A DNA stretch of 40,371 bases from Bacteroidota bacterium (GCA_021155905.1 JAJNBG010000032.1:1-40371), one strand, 5' to 3'. Counted from the stretch's first letter, positions 1-8,547 are shown. Program-made: numbers and translations. Notes: a model not told the origin generated them from the letters alone.

Positions 1-1
1 G

Positions 2-307
2 GCACGCGCCATTGAAAATCAGGTGTATGTAATAATAACAGGATGCGTTGGAAATTTACCGGAGGTGGAAAATATGGATGTGCATTTTTCTCAATCCGCA
101 ATTTTTACACCATCCGATGTAGAATTTCACAGAGAAGCAATTGCTTCTGAAGCAACACCAAACGCTGAAACTTTAATATACCAGGATCTTGACCTCAATC
201 TGCTAAAGCGTAATAGAGAAATGGGTTCTGAACAGGCATGGAATGACAGATCTCAGGGATTTTATAAATTAACTTATGTGGAGGATGGAATTACAAAACA
301 AGTTTAG
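2..307 (+). CDS. C-terminal end of a nitrilase-superfamily (carbon-nitrogen hydrolase) protein, cut by the window edge
   Basis: The reading frame is open from base 2 and ends at the TAG at 305-307, so only about 101 residues are visible. The segment beginning ARAIENQVYV, followed by a GNLP turn and a NMDVHFSQSAIFTP stretch, matches the last strands of carbon-nitrogen hydrolases, especially the GNAT-nitrilase fusion type common in bacteria. These enzymes use a Glu-Lys-Cys triad to cleave amide or nitrile bonds. The catalytic residues would lie upstream, outside the window, so activity cannot be judged. The apparent GTG at 23 is internal and should not be used as a start. The family call is from remembered family pattern, not from a search. 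Confidence 0.72.
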   Translation, partial: ARAIENQVYVIITGCVGNLPEVENMDVHFSQSAIFTPSDVEFHREAIASEATPNAETLIYQDLDLNLLKRNREMGSEQAWNDRSQGFYKLTYVEDGITKQV

Positions 308-412
308 TACACACTACTGATTAGACAATTAAAAATTATATTAGAAATCGTATCAGAGCACTTTTAAGTTAAATTTGGCTGAAATTTTTTACGAAGTCCG
401 TTACACAATGAC

Positions 413-426
413 TTGATTTTAGTCAG
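413..426. promoter_or_regulatory. Possible Crp/Fnr-type half-palindrome upstream of the ClC gene
   Basis: TTGATTTTAGTCAG resembles the better palindrome TTGACTTTAGTCAA at 26691-26704. It lies 27 bp before the ClC start codon. One arm is imperfect and the only -7-like box nearby (TACCTAAA at 443-450) is very close to the start, so this is a weak call. Confidence 0.3.
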
Positions 427-453
427 TTTAATTTAATAAGAGTACCTAAATAT

Positions 454-2231
454 ATGAACTTAAAAAAATTTAATTATATTGAGAAAGCAATTAACTGGAT
501 TCATGAGAAAACGACGGAAAGACAATTTCTTATTTTTTCAAGTGTCCTTGTTGGAATTAGCGCAGGAATTGCAGCGGTGATTTTAAAATTCTTTGTATTC
601 AGTATCAAACATTACCTGGTAGAAAATTATTTACTCAAGTATGATTATAAATATTTGTACCTGGTATTGCCATTAATTGGTATTGGTTTAACTGCTTTGA
701 TCATAAATACCTTTTTCAAAGAACAGTTTAATAGAGGCACCAGTTACATTCTTTTTTCCATTGCAAAAAAAAGTAGTTTTTTGCCTTTTCACCAAATGTA
801 TTCTCATGTTATAACCAGCGGATTAACTGTTGGCTTTGGAGGATCTGCCGGTCTTGAATCCCCGATCGTAAGCACCGGGTCTGCCATAGGTTCGAATTTT
901 GCAAGAACATACAAATTGAGTTACAAAGAAAGGACTTTGCTGCTGGCTGCAGGAGCAGCAGGCGGCGTTGCGGGCGCATTTAATGCTCCTATAGCCGGTG
1001 TGTTGTTCGCTCTGGAAGTTATATTAATTGACATCAGTATTGGCGCATTTATTCCCTTATTAATAGCAGCCGCTTCGGGGGCTCTTTTGTCAAAGATTAT
1101 TTTGCATGAGAACAATCTGTTGTTTTTTAAATTAAAACAGCCTTTCGATTATTATAATGTTCCTTTTTATATTTTATTGGGTTTACTCGCCGGAGTAACT
1201 TCGTTGTATTATGTCAATTTTTTCGAAAAAGTTGAGTTACGTTTCTCAAAAATAAAGTCAAATTTTGCAAAATGGATGATAGGGGGTTTATCATTGGCTT
1301 TTTATTTGCGCTATTTCCATCTTTATTCGGTGAAGGCTATGAGAGTATTAAAGCATTGTCAAAATTCAGAGCCGATGATCTTTTAAAAGATAGCTTGTTG
1401 TCCAATCTTATATTTAATAGATGGATTCTTCTAGGCTTAATTACGCTAACATTATTACTTAAGGCTGTCGCAGCTGGAATTACCGTAGGAAGTGGAGGAA
1501 ATGGAGGTAATTTCGCGCCATCGTTATTTGTAGGGGCTTACCTTGGTTTTGTATTCGCCTTTTTCCTAAAATTAATTGGATTTACAGACATTCCGATTAA
1601 CAACTTCACGATCGTCGCAATGGCTGGTATATTGAGCGGCGTTTTTCATGCGCCATTAACAGGTATATTTCTAATCGCTGAAATTACGGGCGGATATGAA
1701 TTAATTATTCCTTTGATGATTGTATCGTCAATTAGTTATATTATAGTTAAGTTTTTTCATCCTGAATCATTGGATGTAAGAAGGCTGAAGGCTCGTGGTG
1801 CGTTGATATCAGAAAATAGGGATATTAGTATTTTGGGCAGAATAGATACACGAGAAATGATTGAAACAGATTTTGCAACCATCCATTTTAAATCAACCTT
1901 GCGTCATATTGTCGAAACAATAAAACACTCAAAAAGAAACACATTTCCGGTTATAAAGAAAGACGGTAAATTGATAGGAATAATTTATTTAGATAACATT
2001 AAGGAGGAAATGTTCAATCCTGAATTGTATGATAAAGTTACCGCTACAGAAGTGATGCTAAAGCCACAAACAAAAATTGATGTAAACGAGGATATCTTTT
2101 CTATTATGAAGAAGTTTGAAGAATCCGGACAATGGAATCTTCCTGTAGTAGACAAAGGAATCTATATCGGTTTTCTGTCTAAATCCAGCATTTTGGATAA
2201 ATACAGGCATGAATTGTTGACAGCTTTATAA
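454..2231 (+). pseudogene. ClC-family chloride channel/transporter with C-terminal CBS pair, interrupted by a one-base frameshift
   Basis: Two overlapping frames (454-1386 and 1272-2231) together make one complete ClC protein of about 592 residues. The first part has the membrane helices, the GLESP segment carrying the gating-glutamate position (E135) and an AGAAGGVAGAFNAPIAG stretch. The second has FALFPSLFGEGY, the GGNGGNFAPS pore loop, and two CBS domains over roughly its last 130 residues. The frames meet at a five-T run (1299-1303): one extra T restores AFLFALFP, as expected for the family. A programmed -1 slip is less likely because the site (T TTT TAT) is not a canonical slippery heptamer. 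The single base could be a real mutation or a sequence error. Such proteins move chloride, or exchange chloride for protons, across the inner membrane. Confidence 0.85.
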
Positions 2232-2528
2232 GCCATCTTGAAAAAAAATTCAAAATGAATTGCCAAAAAAGATTTACGCTATTGCTGGCATATTTATTTC
2301 ACGTATACGTTCGATATCCATATCTTATCAATTGTGTAAACCTTTTTTATTGAGATAACAAATGACCTTCAAAATAGTATGCGTAAATTCTACATTCAGA
2401 ACGATACCTAGCTTGCATGTCTGATTGGCAAAAAGTTGCGTTTTTAATTTTTTTTTAATCAATACAAAAAGTATCTTTTGCTGCTAAGGCCTCGTAATTG
2501 CTGTTCATGGCAAATTATATTTAAAAAG

Positions 2529-2569
2529 CTGACAAATATCAGTCTTACCACTGACGACCATCATGAGTC
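2529..2569. promoter_or_regulatory. Paired TGAC-N4-ATCA operator-like sites
   Basis: CTGACAAATATCAGTC (2529-2544) and CTGACGACCATCATGAGTC (2551-2569) share TGAC-N4-ATCA, a Crp/Fnr-like inverted arrangement. They start 22 bp apart, two helical turns. They lie about 60-100 bp before the ArsR-type gene at 2631. The rest of the 399-bp gap 2232-2630 is AT-rich with no reading frame or RNA gene that I can see. Confidence 0.4.
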
Positions 2570-2630
2570 TTCTATTATAGTTTGTGAATCTTTGCTCTAA
2601 GTATTAAACTATCTATATACCTATATACAA

Positions 2631-2942
2631 ATGAAAACCGTAACAGACTGGATAAAATACAACAATATCGGTGAGCTTTCAGAAATGCTTAAGGCTCTTG
2701 CCCATACGTCTAGAATAGCAATAATTTATCTTCTAAACAATGAACCTAAAAAGAAAATGAGCGTGAAGTGTGTTTATAGTCAACTGAAAATGTCTCAGCC
2801 TGTGATCTCAAGGCATTTGGGGATTCTTAAGAATTGCGGCCTAGTGACCAGGATTGCGGAAGGACCCAATACATTTTATGAATTAAATGAAAAAAATAAA
2901 ACGGCCCGGTATATTATAAAGTGCTTTTCATGTCTCAAGTAA
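2631..2942 (+). CDS. ArsR/SmtB-type winged-helix transcriptional regulator
   Basis: The 103-residue product has the ArsR-family core: a helix starting LSEMLKALAHTSRIAIIYLL, then the recognition region MSQPVISRHLGILKNCGLV, and a short wing with EGPNTFYEL. Family members are dimeric repressors that often sense metals or redox state. Here the alpha-3 CxC metal motif is absent. The only cysteines are one before the recognition helix, one in it and two near the C-terminus (IKCFSC), so metal sensing is uncertain. It ends 13 bp before the response-regulator gene at 2956, so the two are probably cotranscribed. Two TGAC-N4-ATCA sites lie upstream. Confidence 0.85.
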   Translation: MKTVTDWIKYNNIGELSEMLKALAHTSRIAIIYLLNNEPKKKMSVKCVYSQLKMSQPVISRHLGILKNCGLVTRIAEGPNTFYELNEKNKTARYIIKCFSCLK

Positions 2943-2955
2943 AAAAACCTATCCG

Positions 2956-3609
2956 ATGAAAACCATCTTATTAATTGAAGATAAATACGAAATCAGAGAA
3001 ACAATAGCTGAAATTCTTTGCCTTGCTAATTTTAAAGTGCTTACTGCTGGCAATGGCGAAAGCGGCTTGGAAATTGCCATTACGGGGAATCCTGACCTTA
3101 TTCTTTGTGATATAATGATGCCGGTTTTAGATGGATTTGGGGTTTACAACGCATTAAATGCGTTACCTTATACTAAAAACATTCCTTTTATTTTCCTTAC
3201 AGGTAAATGTGATGTTGATGACAGAGTAAAAGGATTAAAGGCTGGTGTGGACGATTACTTAACAAAGCCAATCGACTCTCAGGTGTTGCTATCAACGATT
3301 GAGTTAAGGATCAGCAAATATGAAGAAAACAGAGAAAAAATAGAAGCTGAAAGAAATGAATTTGTTAATGCTATTAAACAAATGCAAAATCTTACTTCAC
3401 ATGGTGTGCGAAAACCAATTGCAAATTGTATGGGGCTTATACAATTACTTGACCCAAAGAACAGAATGAAATTAAGTCATGAGGAACAAAAGAAATTTTT
3501 AGACTCATTTAAACCATGTATTTTGGAGCTTGACGAATTTATTAAAGAATTGACACTATTTATGCACTCCGAACAAATAAAAAACAGAGTTTTGTCTAAG
3601 AAGCGATAA
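2956..3609 (+). CDS. Response regulator: receiver domain followed by an orphan DHp-like helical segment
   Basis: Residues 1-120 form a complete receiver domain, with E8-D9, phospho-acceptor D52, T82 and K104 in the expected places. A coiled stretch (about 118-145) leads to TSHGVRKPIANCMGLIQLL, which looks like the H-box of a histidine kinase dimerisation (DHp) domain, with H149 at the phosphorylated position. No ATPase domain follows: the protein stops at residue 217. It may be a phosphotransfer-type regulator, or a protein that sequesters or competes with a kinase. It has no DNA-binding output domain. It follows the ArsR-type gene by 13 bp, suggesting shared transcription. The receiver call is firm; the DHp call is from motif similarity. 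Confidence 0.85.
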   Translation: MKTILLIEDKYEIRETIAEILCLANFKVLTAGNGESGLEIAITGNPDLILCDIMMPVLDGFGVYNALNALPYTKNIPFIFLTGKCDVDDRVKGLKAGVDDYLTKPIDSQVLLSTIELRISKYEENREKIEAERNEFVNAIKQMQNLTSHGVRKPIANCMGLIQLLDPKNRMKLSHEEQKKFLDSFKPCILELDEFIKELTLFMHSEQIKNRVLSKKR

Positions 3610-3650
3610 TTAAAATAGTTAATTTTTCTTTTTGATATTCTCGAATAGAT

Positions 3651-3694
3651 TTAAAACCGTCCAAAAAGTTCGATAAATCGAGATGTTCGTGTAC
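3651..3694. repeat. 45-bp dispersed repeat, copy 1 of 4
   Basis: This copy contains CCAAAAAGTTCGATAAATCG and ends GTTCGTGTAC. Related copies are at 13398-13441, 15211-15255 and 16619-16663. Copies 1 and 2 share one tail version, copies 3 and 4 another. All four are followed within about 25 bp by a terminator-like hairpin. No function is known to me. Confidence 0.7.
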
Positions 3695-3715
3695 TTTGTG
3701 TCTCTAAGGCACACG

Positions 3716-3751
3716 AATAAAGAAGCCGCTGAAATTCAGGGGCTTCTTTAT
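3716..3751. terminator. Bidirectional intrinsic terminator-like hairpin
   Basis: Arms AATAAAGAAGCC and GGCTTCTTTATT pair perfectly around a short inner stem (CTGA/TCAG). The A and T tracts on both sides allow function on either strand: for the response-regulator gene on + and possibly for the 45-bp repeat transcript. The rest of 3610-3940 shows nothing else that I can interpret. Confidence 0.7.
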
Positions 3752-3940
3752 TTTATAAAGGACTTTATCTACCTAATTTTTTTCTTGTGTTTCTATCATT
3801 ATATGACGCATTCAATTAGGTGCTGTTTTCAGGGAATGTATTTATAACCGGTAACTTTCAAATACGGCCGACTTCGATCCAGGCACCGCAATAGTCAACC
3901 TTATCTCTGCGGGGGGTAATGATTCTTGGCATTCTAATTT

Positions 3941-4978
3941 TTAATATTTACGTTTTATTAAAAATTTTTCTTCAATTAGTTCTTTGTTCACAATCATGCC
4001 AGCTGTTGTTCCGGTAGCAACTGCATTTGCAAGTGTTCTCATACGTGAAGAATTATCACCGCAAGCAAATATCCCATCGATTGTAGTAGTTTGCATGTTC
4101 CCCGTTCTGATGTAACCTTCATCCGTTAATATACAACCCATTTGCTCTGGAATCTGAGAATGCTGTATAAAAAGATTTTTTGCATACAATGCTGTGATCC
4201 TTTCCTTATTACTATCAGCGAACACAATCCTTTCCATATAACCGTCCTTGTGTTCCAGTTTAATAATCTTGTTTTCAACGATACGTATGTGATTGCTTTC
4301 AAGCGTTCTTGTCTGCTCTTCTGTCAATGTTGATTTCCCATTGGTGTACAGTGTAAGATCTTCTGTCCAATTGGAAATTAATGAAACGAACTCAAATCCA
4401 CTTTCACCATTTTCTAAAACTCCTGTTTTCACATGTTGTACCTCATAACCGTGACAGAATGGACAATGGATCGCTGAAATTCCCCAGCATTCTGAATAGC
4501 CCTGGATATTTGGCATTAGATCAGTTATTCCGGTGGCAAAGATTAGCTTCTTCCCCAGAAAAGATTTTCCTGAGATCGTTTCAATTTTAAAACCCTCATT
4601 TATTTTTAATCCCTTTACCGCTATGTCCTTTACGAATTCAACAGTTTCGTATTTTTTTACCTGCGTTTTGGCGGTCATTGCGATCTCATCTGGAGCTATA
4701 CCGTCATTAGTAATAAAATTGTGTGAGTGAGGTGAGGATTCATTGCAAGGTTTTTCCGCATCAATGATCAGCACGTTCCTTAAAGCCCTGCCAAGCGCCA
4801 ATCCTGCGGCTAAACCAGAGTAACTTCCCCCAACAATGATTACGTCATATGTATTTTTATTCGTCATTTGGTTATTTTTTGTTAGTGATTCTAAATTACG
4901 GGGTATTGCGAAGGTTGCTAATAAAGCAGCGCCCTGTTTTAAGAACTTCCTTCGCGCTATGTTTACAGCGTTACTCAT
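3941..4978 (-). CDS. Tat-exported thioredoxin-reductase-like FAD/NAD(P) oxidoreductase
   Basis: The 345-residue protein starts with a twin-arginine-like signal (ARRKFLKQGAALLATFA, residues 8-24). An FAD-binding DVIIVGGSYSGLAAGLALG follows from about residue 45, then a second nucleotide-binding region and GIFACGDNSS near the C-terminus. The active-site motif is CPFCHGYE rather than the CAxC of thioredoxin reductase. That variant is known from the GliT/HlmI group of small-molecule dithiol oxidases, so the substrate may be a low-molecular-weight thiol; this is inference. Export of a folded flavoprotein by Tat fits the signal. The gene follows the small membrane-protein gene (4989-5207) by 10 bp. 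It ends at the TAA (on the minus strand) at 3941-3943. Confidence 0.82.
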   Translation of the reverse strand: MSNAVNIARRKFLKQGAALLATFAIPRNLESLTKNNQMTNKNTYDVIIVGGSYSGLAAGLALGRALRNVLIIDAEKPCNESSPHSHNFITNDGIAPDEIAMTAKTQVKKYETVEFVKDIAVKGLKINEGFKIETISGKSFLGKKLIFATGITDLMPNIQGYSECWGISAIHCPFCHGYEVQHVKTGVLENGESGFEFVSLISNWTEDLTLYTNGKSTLTEEQTRTLESNHIRIVENKIIKLEHKDGYMERIVFADSNKERITALYAKNLFIQHSQIPEQMGCILTDEGYIRTGNMQTTTIDGIFACGDNSSRMRTLANAVATGTTAGMIVNKELIEEKFLIKRKY

Positions 4979-4988
4979 TTTAACTATT

Positions 4989-5207
4989 TCACTTCTTTTT
5001 TATGCCCACGGCTTGCATCACTTTATCTAAAAGCGGTAAGCCTCCGAAAACCATCCAGGGCACTAAGCTCAATGTAAGGATAAGTGTTCTTAGATATAAT
5101 GGTAACGGGCTCAATACACCTCCAAATAAAAAGAGAAATAAAGTGATTGAGGGATAGATAACGATCCAGATTCTTATCGCCATCATAATTTTCATTTTTG
5201 TTTTCAT
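4989..5207 (-). CDS. Small inner-membrane protein of unknown function
   Basis: I choose the ATG at 5207 (MKTKMK), giving 72 residues, over a GTG 18 bases upstream. Two hydrophobic segments are visible: about residues 10-30 (IRIWIVIYPSITLFLFLFGG) and about 38-58 (LRTLILTLSLVPWMVFGGL). A basic C-terminus GIKKK follows. The gene ends 10 bp before the flavoprotein start, so the two are probably one transcription unit and may act together at the membrane. I do not recognise a specific family. Confidence 0.65.
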   Translation of the reverse strand: MKTKMKIMMAIRIWIVIYPSITLFLFLFGGVLSPLPLYLRTLILTLSLVPWMVFGGLPLLDKVMQAVGIKKK

Positions 5208-5498
5208 ATTTTTATATTTTGTCACAAAATTACATTGCCTTGTCGCGTGATATATAGGACAATATTTAAGTTTTGTTGGATTAATTCTGAATTCTTAACC
5301 ACATACGTTTTCTTTAAAGTTTACCTGGATTGAAAAAGCAACCACGTTTGGCCCACCATTACTTAAAGCATATTAGTCACAATACTTACCAGGGTTTCGG
5401 CATAACTTTAACGAATAAAAATCCGGCACGAGTTCTGTTGGATCTTTCGTGATCAGCCTCAATTTCACCCTACTTTCACCATGGCACAATAGGACAAA

Positions 5499-6374
5499 TT
5501 AAATTAAGTGGTCCTCATTTAAAGATTGACGAAAGACATCAGGTGAATGGCCGGTATGCTTTTTAAAGAATCTTATGAAGTATGAGACATCTTCGTATCC
5601 CAGGTGATAAGCTATTTGATTGACCTGGTTTGTAGTTGCAAGAAGATATCTTTTTGCTTCCAAAATGATATAGTCGTTTATAACATCAGAGCAAGTCTGC
5701 CCAAGTGTTGTTTTCGTAATAGCGTTTAGCTGATAAAGCGAAAGATTGAGTAACTCGGAATACTGAGAAGCCCGCTTTTTTGTTGAAATATGTTTTCCAA
5801 TACTGCTCATGAGCTTTTCCAGTTGTTCCTGCTCATAGGCATTTGTCTTTTTTGCTTCGCCTTTCGCGTTCTCACGATGTCTAATGAGTTCTAAAAAAAA
5901 GATCTCAAGATTTGCTTTGATAATGTCCTGATACCCTTCTTGTTTATCTCTATACTCATTAAGAATATACCCTAATACAGTAAATACTCGCTTCAATTTG
6001 TTTTCGTCGAATTGATCGCGGCTTTTATTTGTTACTTTAGTCAGTAATTGATTCGAATACTTGTCTTTCGGATGATAAAAATCGGATTTGAACTCCATCA
6101 CATAGCCTGTGCAACCGGCTACTAGTTTAAGTTGATGTACTTGCCCGGGCCTCATAAAGAAAATGCAGTGATCAGTTATCGGATGAGGAATAAAATCTAT
6201 CACATGTGTGCCACTACCTTTTTCTATAGCTAATATGAAGAAAAATTCATGCCGGTGAAGATCTTGCTCCATATCTTTCCCGGCTTGCACTTCGCGTATA
6301 TCTCTGATACTAAAACTTACGGAAAAATTTTCGTCCGTCCGGGTCTTGATTTTTCTTATGGGAATATTCTTCAC
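5499..6374 (-). CDS. AraC-family transcriptional regulator with N-terminal cupin-like domain
   Basis: The 291-residue protein has an N-terminal cupin-like half (DLHRHEFFFILAI at about residue 40, FFMRPGQVHQL at about 73) and two C-terminal helix-turn-helix motifs. The second reads VNQIAYHLGYEDVSYFIRFFKKHTGHSP, the AraC signature. Such proteins bind a small ligand in the cupin and activate nearby genes. It lies upstream of the small membrane protein and flavoprotein on the same strand, separated by 273 bp, and is a likely regulator of them. A diverged copy of the metal-cluster operator lies about 200 bp upstream (6546-6610). The 273-bp gap 5226-5498 shows no gene. Confidence 0.88.
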   Translation of the reverse strand: MKNIPIRKIKTRTDENFSVSFSIRDIREVQAGKDMEQDLHRHEFFFILAIEKGSGTHVIDFIPHPITDHCIFFMRPGQVHQLKLVAGCTGYVMEFKSDFYHPKDKYSNQLLTKVTNKSRDQFDENKLKRVFTVLGYILNEYRDKQEGYQDIIKANLEIFFLELIRHRENAKGEAKKTNAYEQEQLEKLMSSIGKHISTKKRASQYSELLNLSLYQLNAITKTTLGQTCSDVINDYIILEAKRYLLATTNQVNQIAYHLGYEDVSYFIRFFKKHTGHSPDVFRQSLNEDHLI

Positions 6375-6545
6375 TGTATTATTATGGCTAAAAATACTAC
6401 TATTTATTAAAACTTATTCCTAATGCCTATTGAGAATTTGATCAATGTTATCATTTAATTAATTCGCTTAACTTTTTTATGTGTCTCTTTTATACAGAAT
6501 AGATATTTATTCTAAAGAAAAGTACTTCATACTCAAAAATGAATC

Positions 6546-6610
6546 TTAAAGTAGTTTGAGAGGCTCCGAATAGTTCATAACTTGGAATTTTTGAAAGGAT
6601 TGTGATTTAT
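6546..6610 (-). promoter_or_regulatory. Diverged copy (E) of the metal-cluster operator/promoter
   Basis: On the minus strand the order is the operator core (CCTTTCAAAAATTCC), then TATGAAC, 19 bp, and TACTTTAA, a degraded TAnnTTTG box. The geometry matches copies A-D. It would drive the AraC gene at 6374 through a leader of about 165 nt. It may be weak or decayed. Confidence 0.4.
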
Positions 6611-6621
6611 TGGCGCAAAAA

Positions 6622-6645
6622 AAGAGCTTCGTAATCGAAGCTCTT
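6622..6645 (-). terminator. Intrinsic terminator of the MFS gene
   Basis: AAGAGCTTCG and CGAAGCTCTT pair perfectly around a TAAT loop. On the minus strand the stem is followed by a run of seven Ts (6616-6622 region). It lies just beyond the MFS stop at 6672. Confidence 0.85.
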
Positions 6646-6671
6646 AGATTTTTATGGGGCTGGAACACTTT

Positions 6672-8054
6672 TTACATCTTTATAAAGCGTATTGCAATTA
6701 CTATCGCCGCTACGCATATCACACCTGCAGAGATAAATGCAACTCTTATACTCTCTGTAATAACCTCAATACCTGGTTCTGTTGTTAAAAACAAAGAGCT
6801 GATTGCAACTACCACTGCTAATCCTATTGCTGAACCAACCTGATAACTTGTATTAGAGATTCCTGATGCTATTCCCGTTTCTTCTGGTTTAACTCCCGAC
6901 ATTGATGCAATTGTTCCCGGAATATACGCTAATGACATTCCTATCGCTCCTAATATAGAAGCTGGTAATACGTCAGTTAAAAAAGAACCAGTAGCATCTA
7001 CTTGTGCGAACCAGATCAATGATCCTGCTAAGAAAATTAAACCCGCAATTAGAGGAGCTTTGAATCCAAACTTTGCAACAATTTTTCCGGTGAAGCCTAC
7101 CATTAATATCATAATCACAATGGTCATCGGCAATAAGGCAAGGCCACTATTGAATGCTGATAGCTGCAAAACCTGTTGCAAATAAAGATTTAAAAAGAAC
7201 CACAATGGGATCCACGAACCTGCCATTAACATCATTATCATATTTCCTGAGCTAAGATTTGGTGCTTTGAAAATGGAAAGCGGAAGCAGAGGATTTTTTG
7301 ATCTCTTTTGACGAAATACAAATACAGTAAACAATAAAAGGGAGATAAGAATTGTGACAACTCGTGTGATAACAGCTTGCCGCGGTGATACAATTCCATA
7401 AACCAATAGTACAAGCGATAAAGTAGCAATTATTGCACTCATCAGATCAAGCTTACCTTTTTGCTTCATTCCTTCTACTAAATACGGCTTACTCATCGAT
7501 AATACAATCAACCCTAACGGAATATTGATGTAGAACACCCAGTGCCAAGATAATGTCTCGGTCAGTAAACCGCCAAGAAATACACCTGCTGATCCACCTG
7601 CTGCGGCTGATGCTCCCCAAAATCCAAAAGCTTTCCCTAATTCTTTTGGATCAGTAAACATGGTCATCAATAAAGTAAGCGCGGCCGGAGCTATCAATGC
7701 TGAACCTGCTCCTTGTAAAGCCCGGCCAATGTTCATTGACGTTTCATTCCAGGCAAAACCTGCTAATAAAGAAGCGGCTGTTAAGATACCAAAGCCCCAC
7801 ATAAATATTTTGCGCGGACCAAACATGTCTGATAGCTTTCCGCCTAACAGTAAAAGACCTCCTAATAAAATTACGTAAGCATTGAATATCCATTGGAGGC
7901 CTGATGCTGAATATCCAAGATCTTTTTGAATCGCTGGTAATGCTACACCAATAATTGATGTATCCATAATTACCATAAATTGCGCGGTACAAATCACCGC
8001 AAGTGCAACCCATCGCTTAGCGTATGGGATAGCATGACTGATTGTTGTTTCCAT
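6672..8054 (-). CDS. MFS drug/metal exporter of the DHA2 (EmrB/QacA, 14-helix) type
   Basis: The start is set at the ATG at 8054 (METTISHAIPYAKRW), because the longer frame to 8144 runs through the -7 box at 8072-8079 and the operator. The 460-residue product has the DHA2 hallmarks: FMVIMDTSIIGVALPAIQ in helix 1 with the D-T motif, GKLSDMFGPRKIF in loop 2-3, and GRALQGAGSALIAPAALTL in helices 4-5. It is an inner-membrane proton-driven exporter. Its operator D is shared with the HMA and metallothionein-like genes, which suggests a role in metal or metal-chelate efflux rather than drug efflux; this is inference. Confidence 0.9.
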   Translation of the reverse strand: METTISHAIPYAKRWVALAVICTAQFMVIMDTSIIGVALPAIQKDLGYSASGLQWIFNAYVILLGGLLLLGGKLSDMFGPRKIFMWGFGILTAASLLAGFAWNETSMNIGRALQGAGSALIAPAALTLLMTMFTDPKELGKAFGFWGASAAAGGSAGVFLGGLLTETLSWHWVFYINIPLGLIVLSMSKPYLVEGMKQKGKLDLMSAIIATLSLVLLVYGIVSPRQAVITRVVTILISLLLFTVFVFRQKRSKNPLLPLSIFKAPNLSSGNMIMMLMAGSWIPLWFFLNLYLQQVLQLSAFNSGLALLPMTIVIMILMVGFTGKIVAKFGFKAPLIAGLIFLAGSLIWFAQVDATGSFLTDVLPASILGAIGMSLAYIPGTIASMSGVKPEETGIASGISNTSYQVGSAIGLAVVVAISSLFLTTEPGIEVITESIRVAFISAGVICVAAIVIAIRFIKM

Positions 8055-8071
8055 AGGTTTTGTTTTTTGTT

Positions 8072-8134
8072 CAAAACTACTTTGGGAACAGCCACGCTGT
8101 TTACGGAATTTTTGGAAGGATTTATGATTTTTAC
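8072..8134 (-). promoter_or_regulatory. Metal-cluster operator/promoter, copy D (MFS gene)
   Basis: On the minus strand the operator core AAATCCTTCCAAAAATTCC ends in GTAAAC at 8099. After 19 bp comes the -7 box TAGTTTTG (8072-8079), which lies 18 bp before the ATG at 8054. The same layout precedes three other units (copies A, B, C). Confidence 0.72.
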
Positions 8135-8318
8135 TGTGATGCAATATTAGATGTTTCTACAGCATGAAACATTAAATCTTTGATTTCATAAAATAAAAAA
8201 TGTAGAATATTTTTCACAAACACAGAGGCTTTCCAACAAACACACTAAAAAAGGTTAAACTGTTATAGCATGTCAGTTTTTATTTTTAATTTAATCATTC
8301 TATAACAATCTATTTTTT

Positions 8319-8462
8319 ATGCCCTGGAAGAACGCGGATAAAGACGGAGTTCCTAAAAGAAACCAGGAGGTTTTGATTTCTATAAATGGTGCCAATTATA
8401 TTGCTAAGTATAATGATACTGATAAAGGCTTTGAAGTTACAAACACTAAGAGATTTTTCTGA
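8319..8462 (+). CDS. Small protein of 47 residues, probably a conserved Bacteroidota small protein, function unknown
   Basis: A clean frame from ATG 8319 to TGA 8460-8462 reads MPWKNADKDGVPKRNQEVLI, then SINGANYIAKYND and ending TNTKRFF. The opening MPWK.AD..G.P...EVLISI.G..Y pattern is familiar to me from small uncharacterised Bacteroidota proteins that are usually slightly longer, so this copy may be shortened. It is the only + strand gene in a minus-strand cluster and shares a bidirectional terminator with the outer-membrane gene. The remaining 8145-8318 is AT-rich with no other feature seen. Confidence 0.5.
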   Translation: MPWKNADKDGVPKRNQEVLISINGANYIAKYNDTDKGFEVTNTKRFF

Positions 8463-8516
8463 TCAAAAAACAATACTATTTATTTGCAAGTACTGGAGAA
8501 TCCGAAATCCTAAAAA

Positions 8517-8540
8517 AAAGAGCTACGGACGGAGCTCTTT
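8517..8540. terminator. Bidirectional terminator between convergent genes
   Basis: AAAGAGCT and AGCTCTTT pair around ACGGACGG, with A and T runs on both flanks. It serves the minus-strand gene ending at 8548 and the short + gene ending at 8462. Confidence 0.8.
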
Positions 8541-8547
8541 TTTTCTT

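Noticed and set aside
1297..1310. Programmed -1 frameshift producing full ClC.
   Set aside because: The site reads T TTT TAT, which does not allow proper re-pairing in the A site, and no clear stimulatory structure is seen; a simple indel is more likely.
3670..3690. GTTCGATAAATC in the 45-bp repeats looks like a tRNA T-arm.
   Set aside because: The flanking bases do not pair into a T-stem and no acceptor, D or anticodon arm can be drawn, so no tRNA is called.
5254..5497. ATAGGACAA occurs at 5254-5262 and 5489-5497 around the gap between the AraC gene and the small membrane protein gene.
   Set aside because: Only nine bases are shared and the positions differ relative to genes, so chance is a fair explanation.
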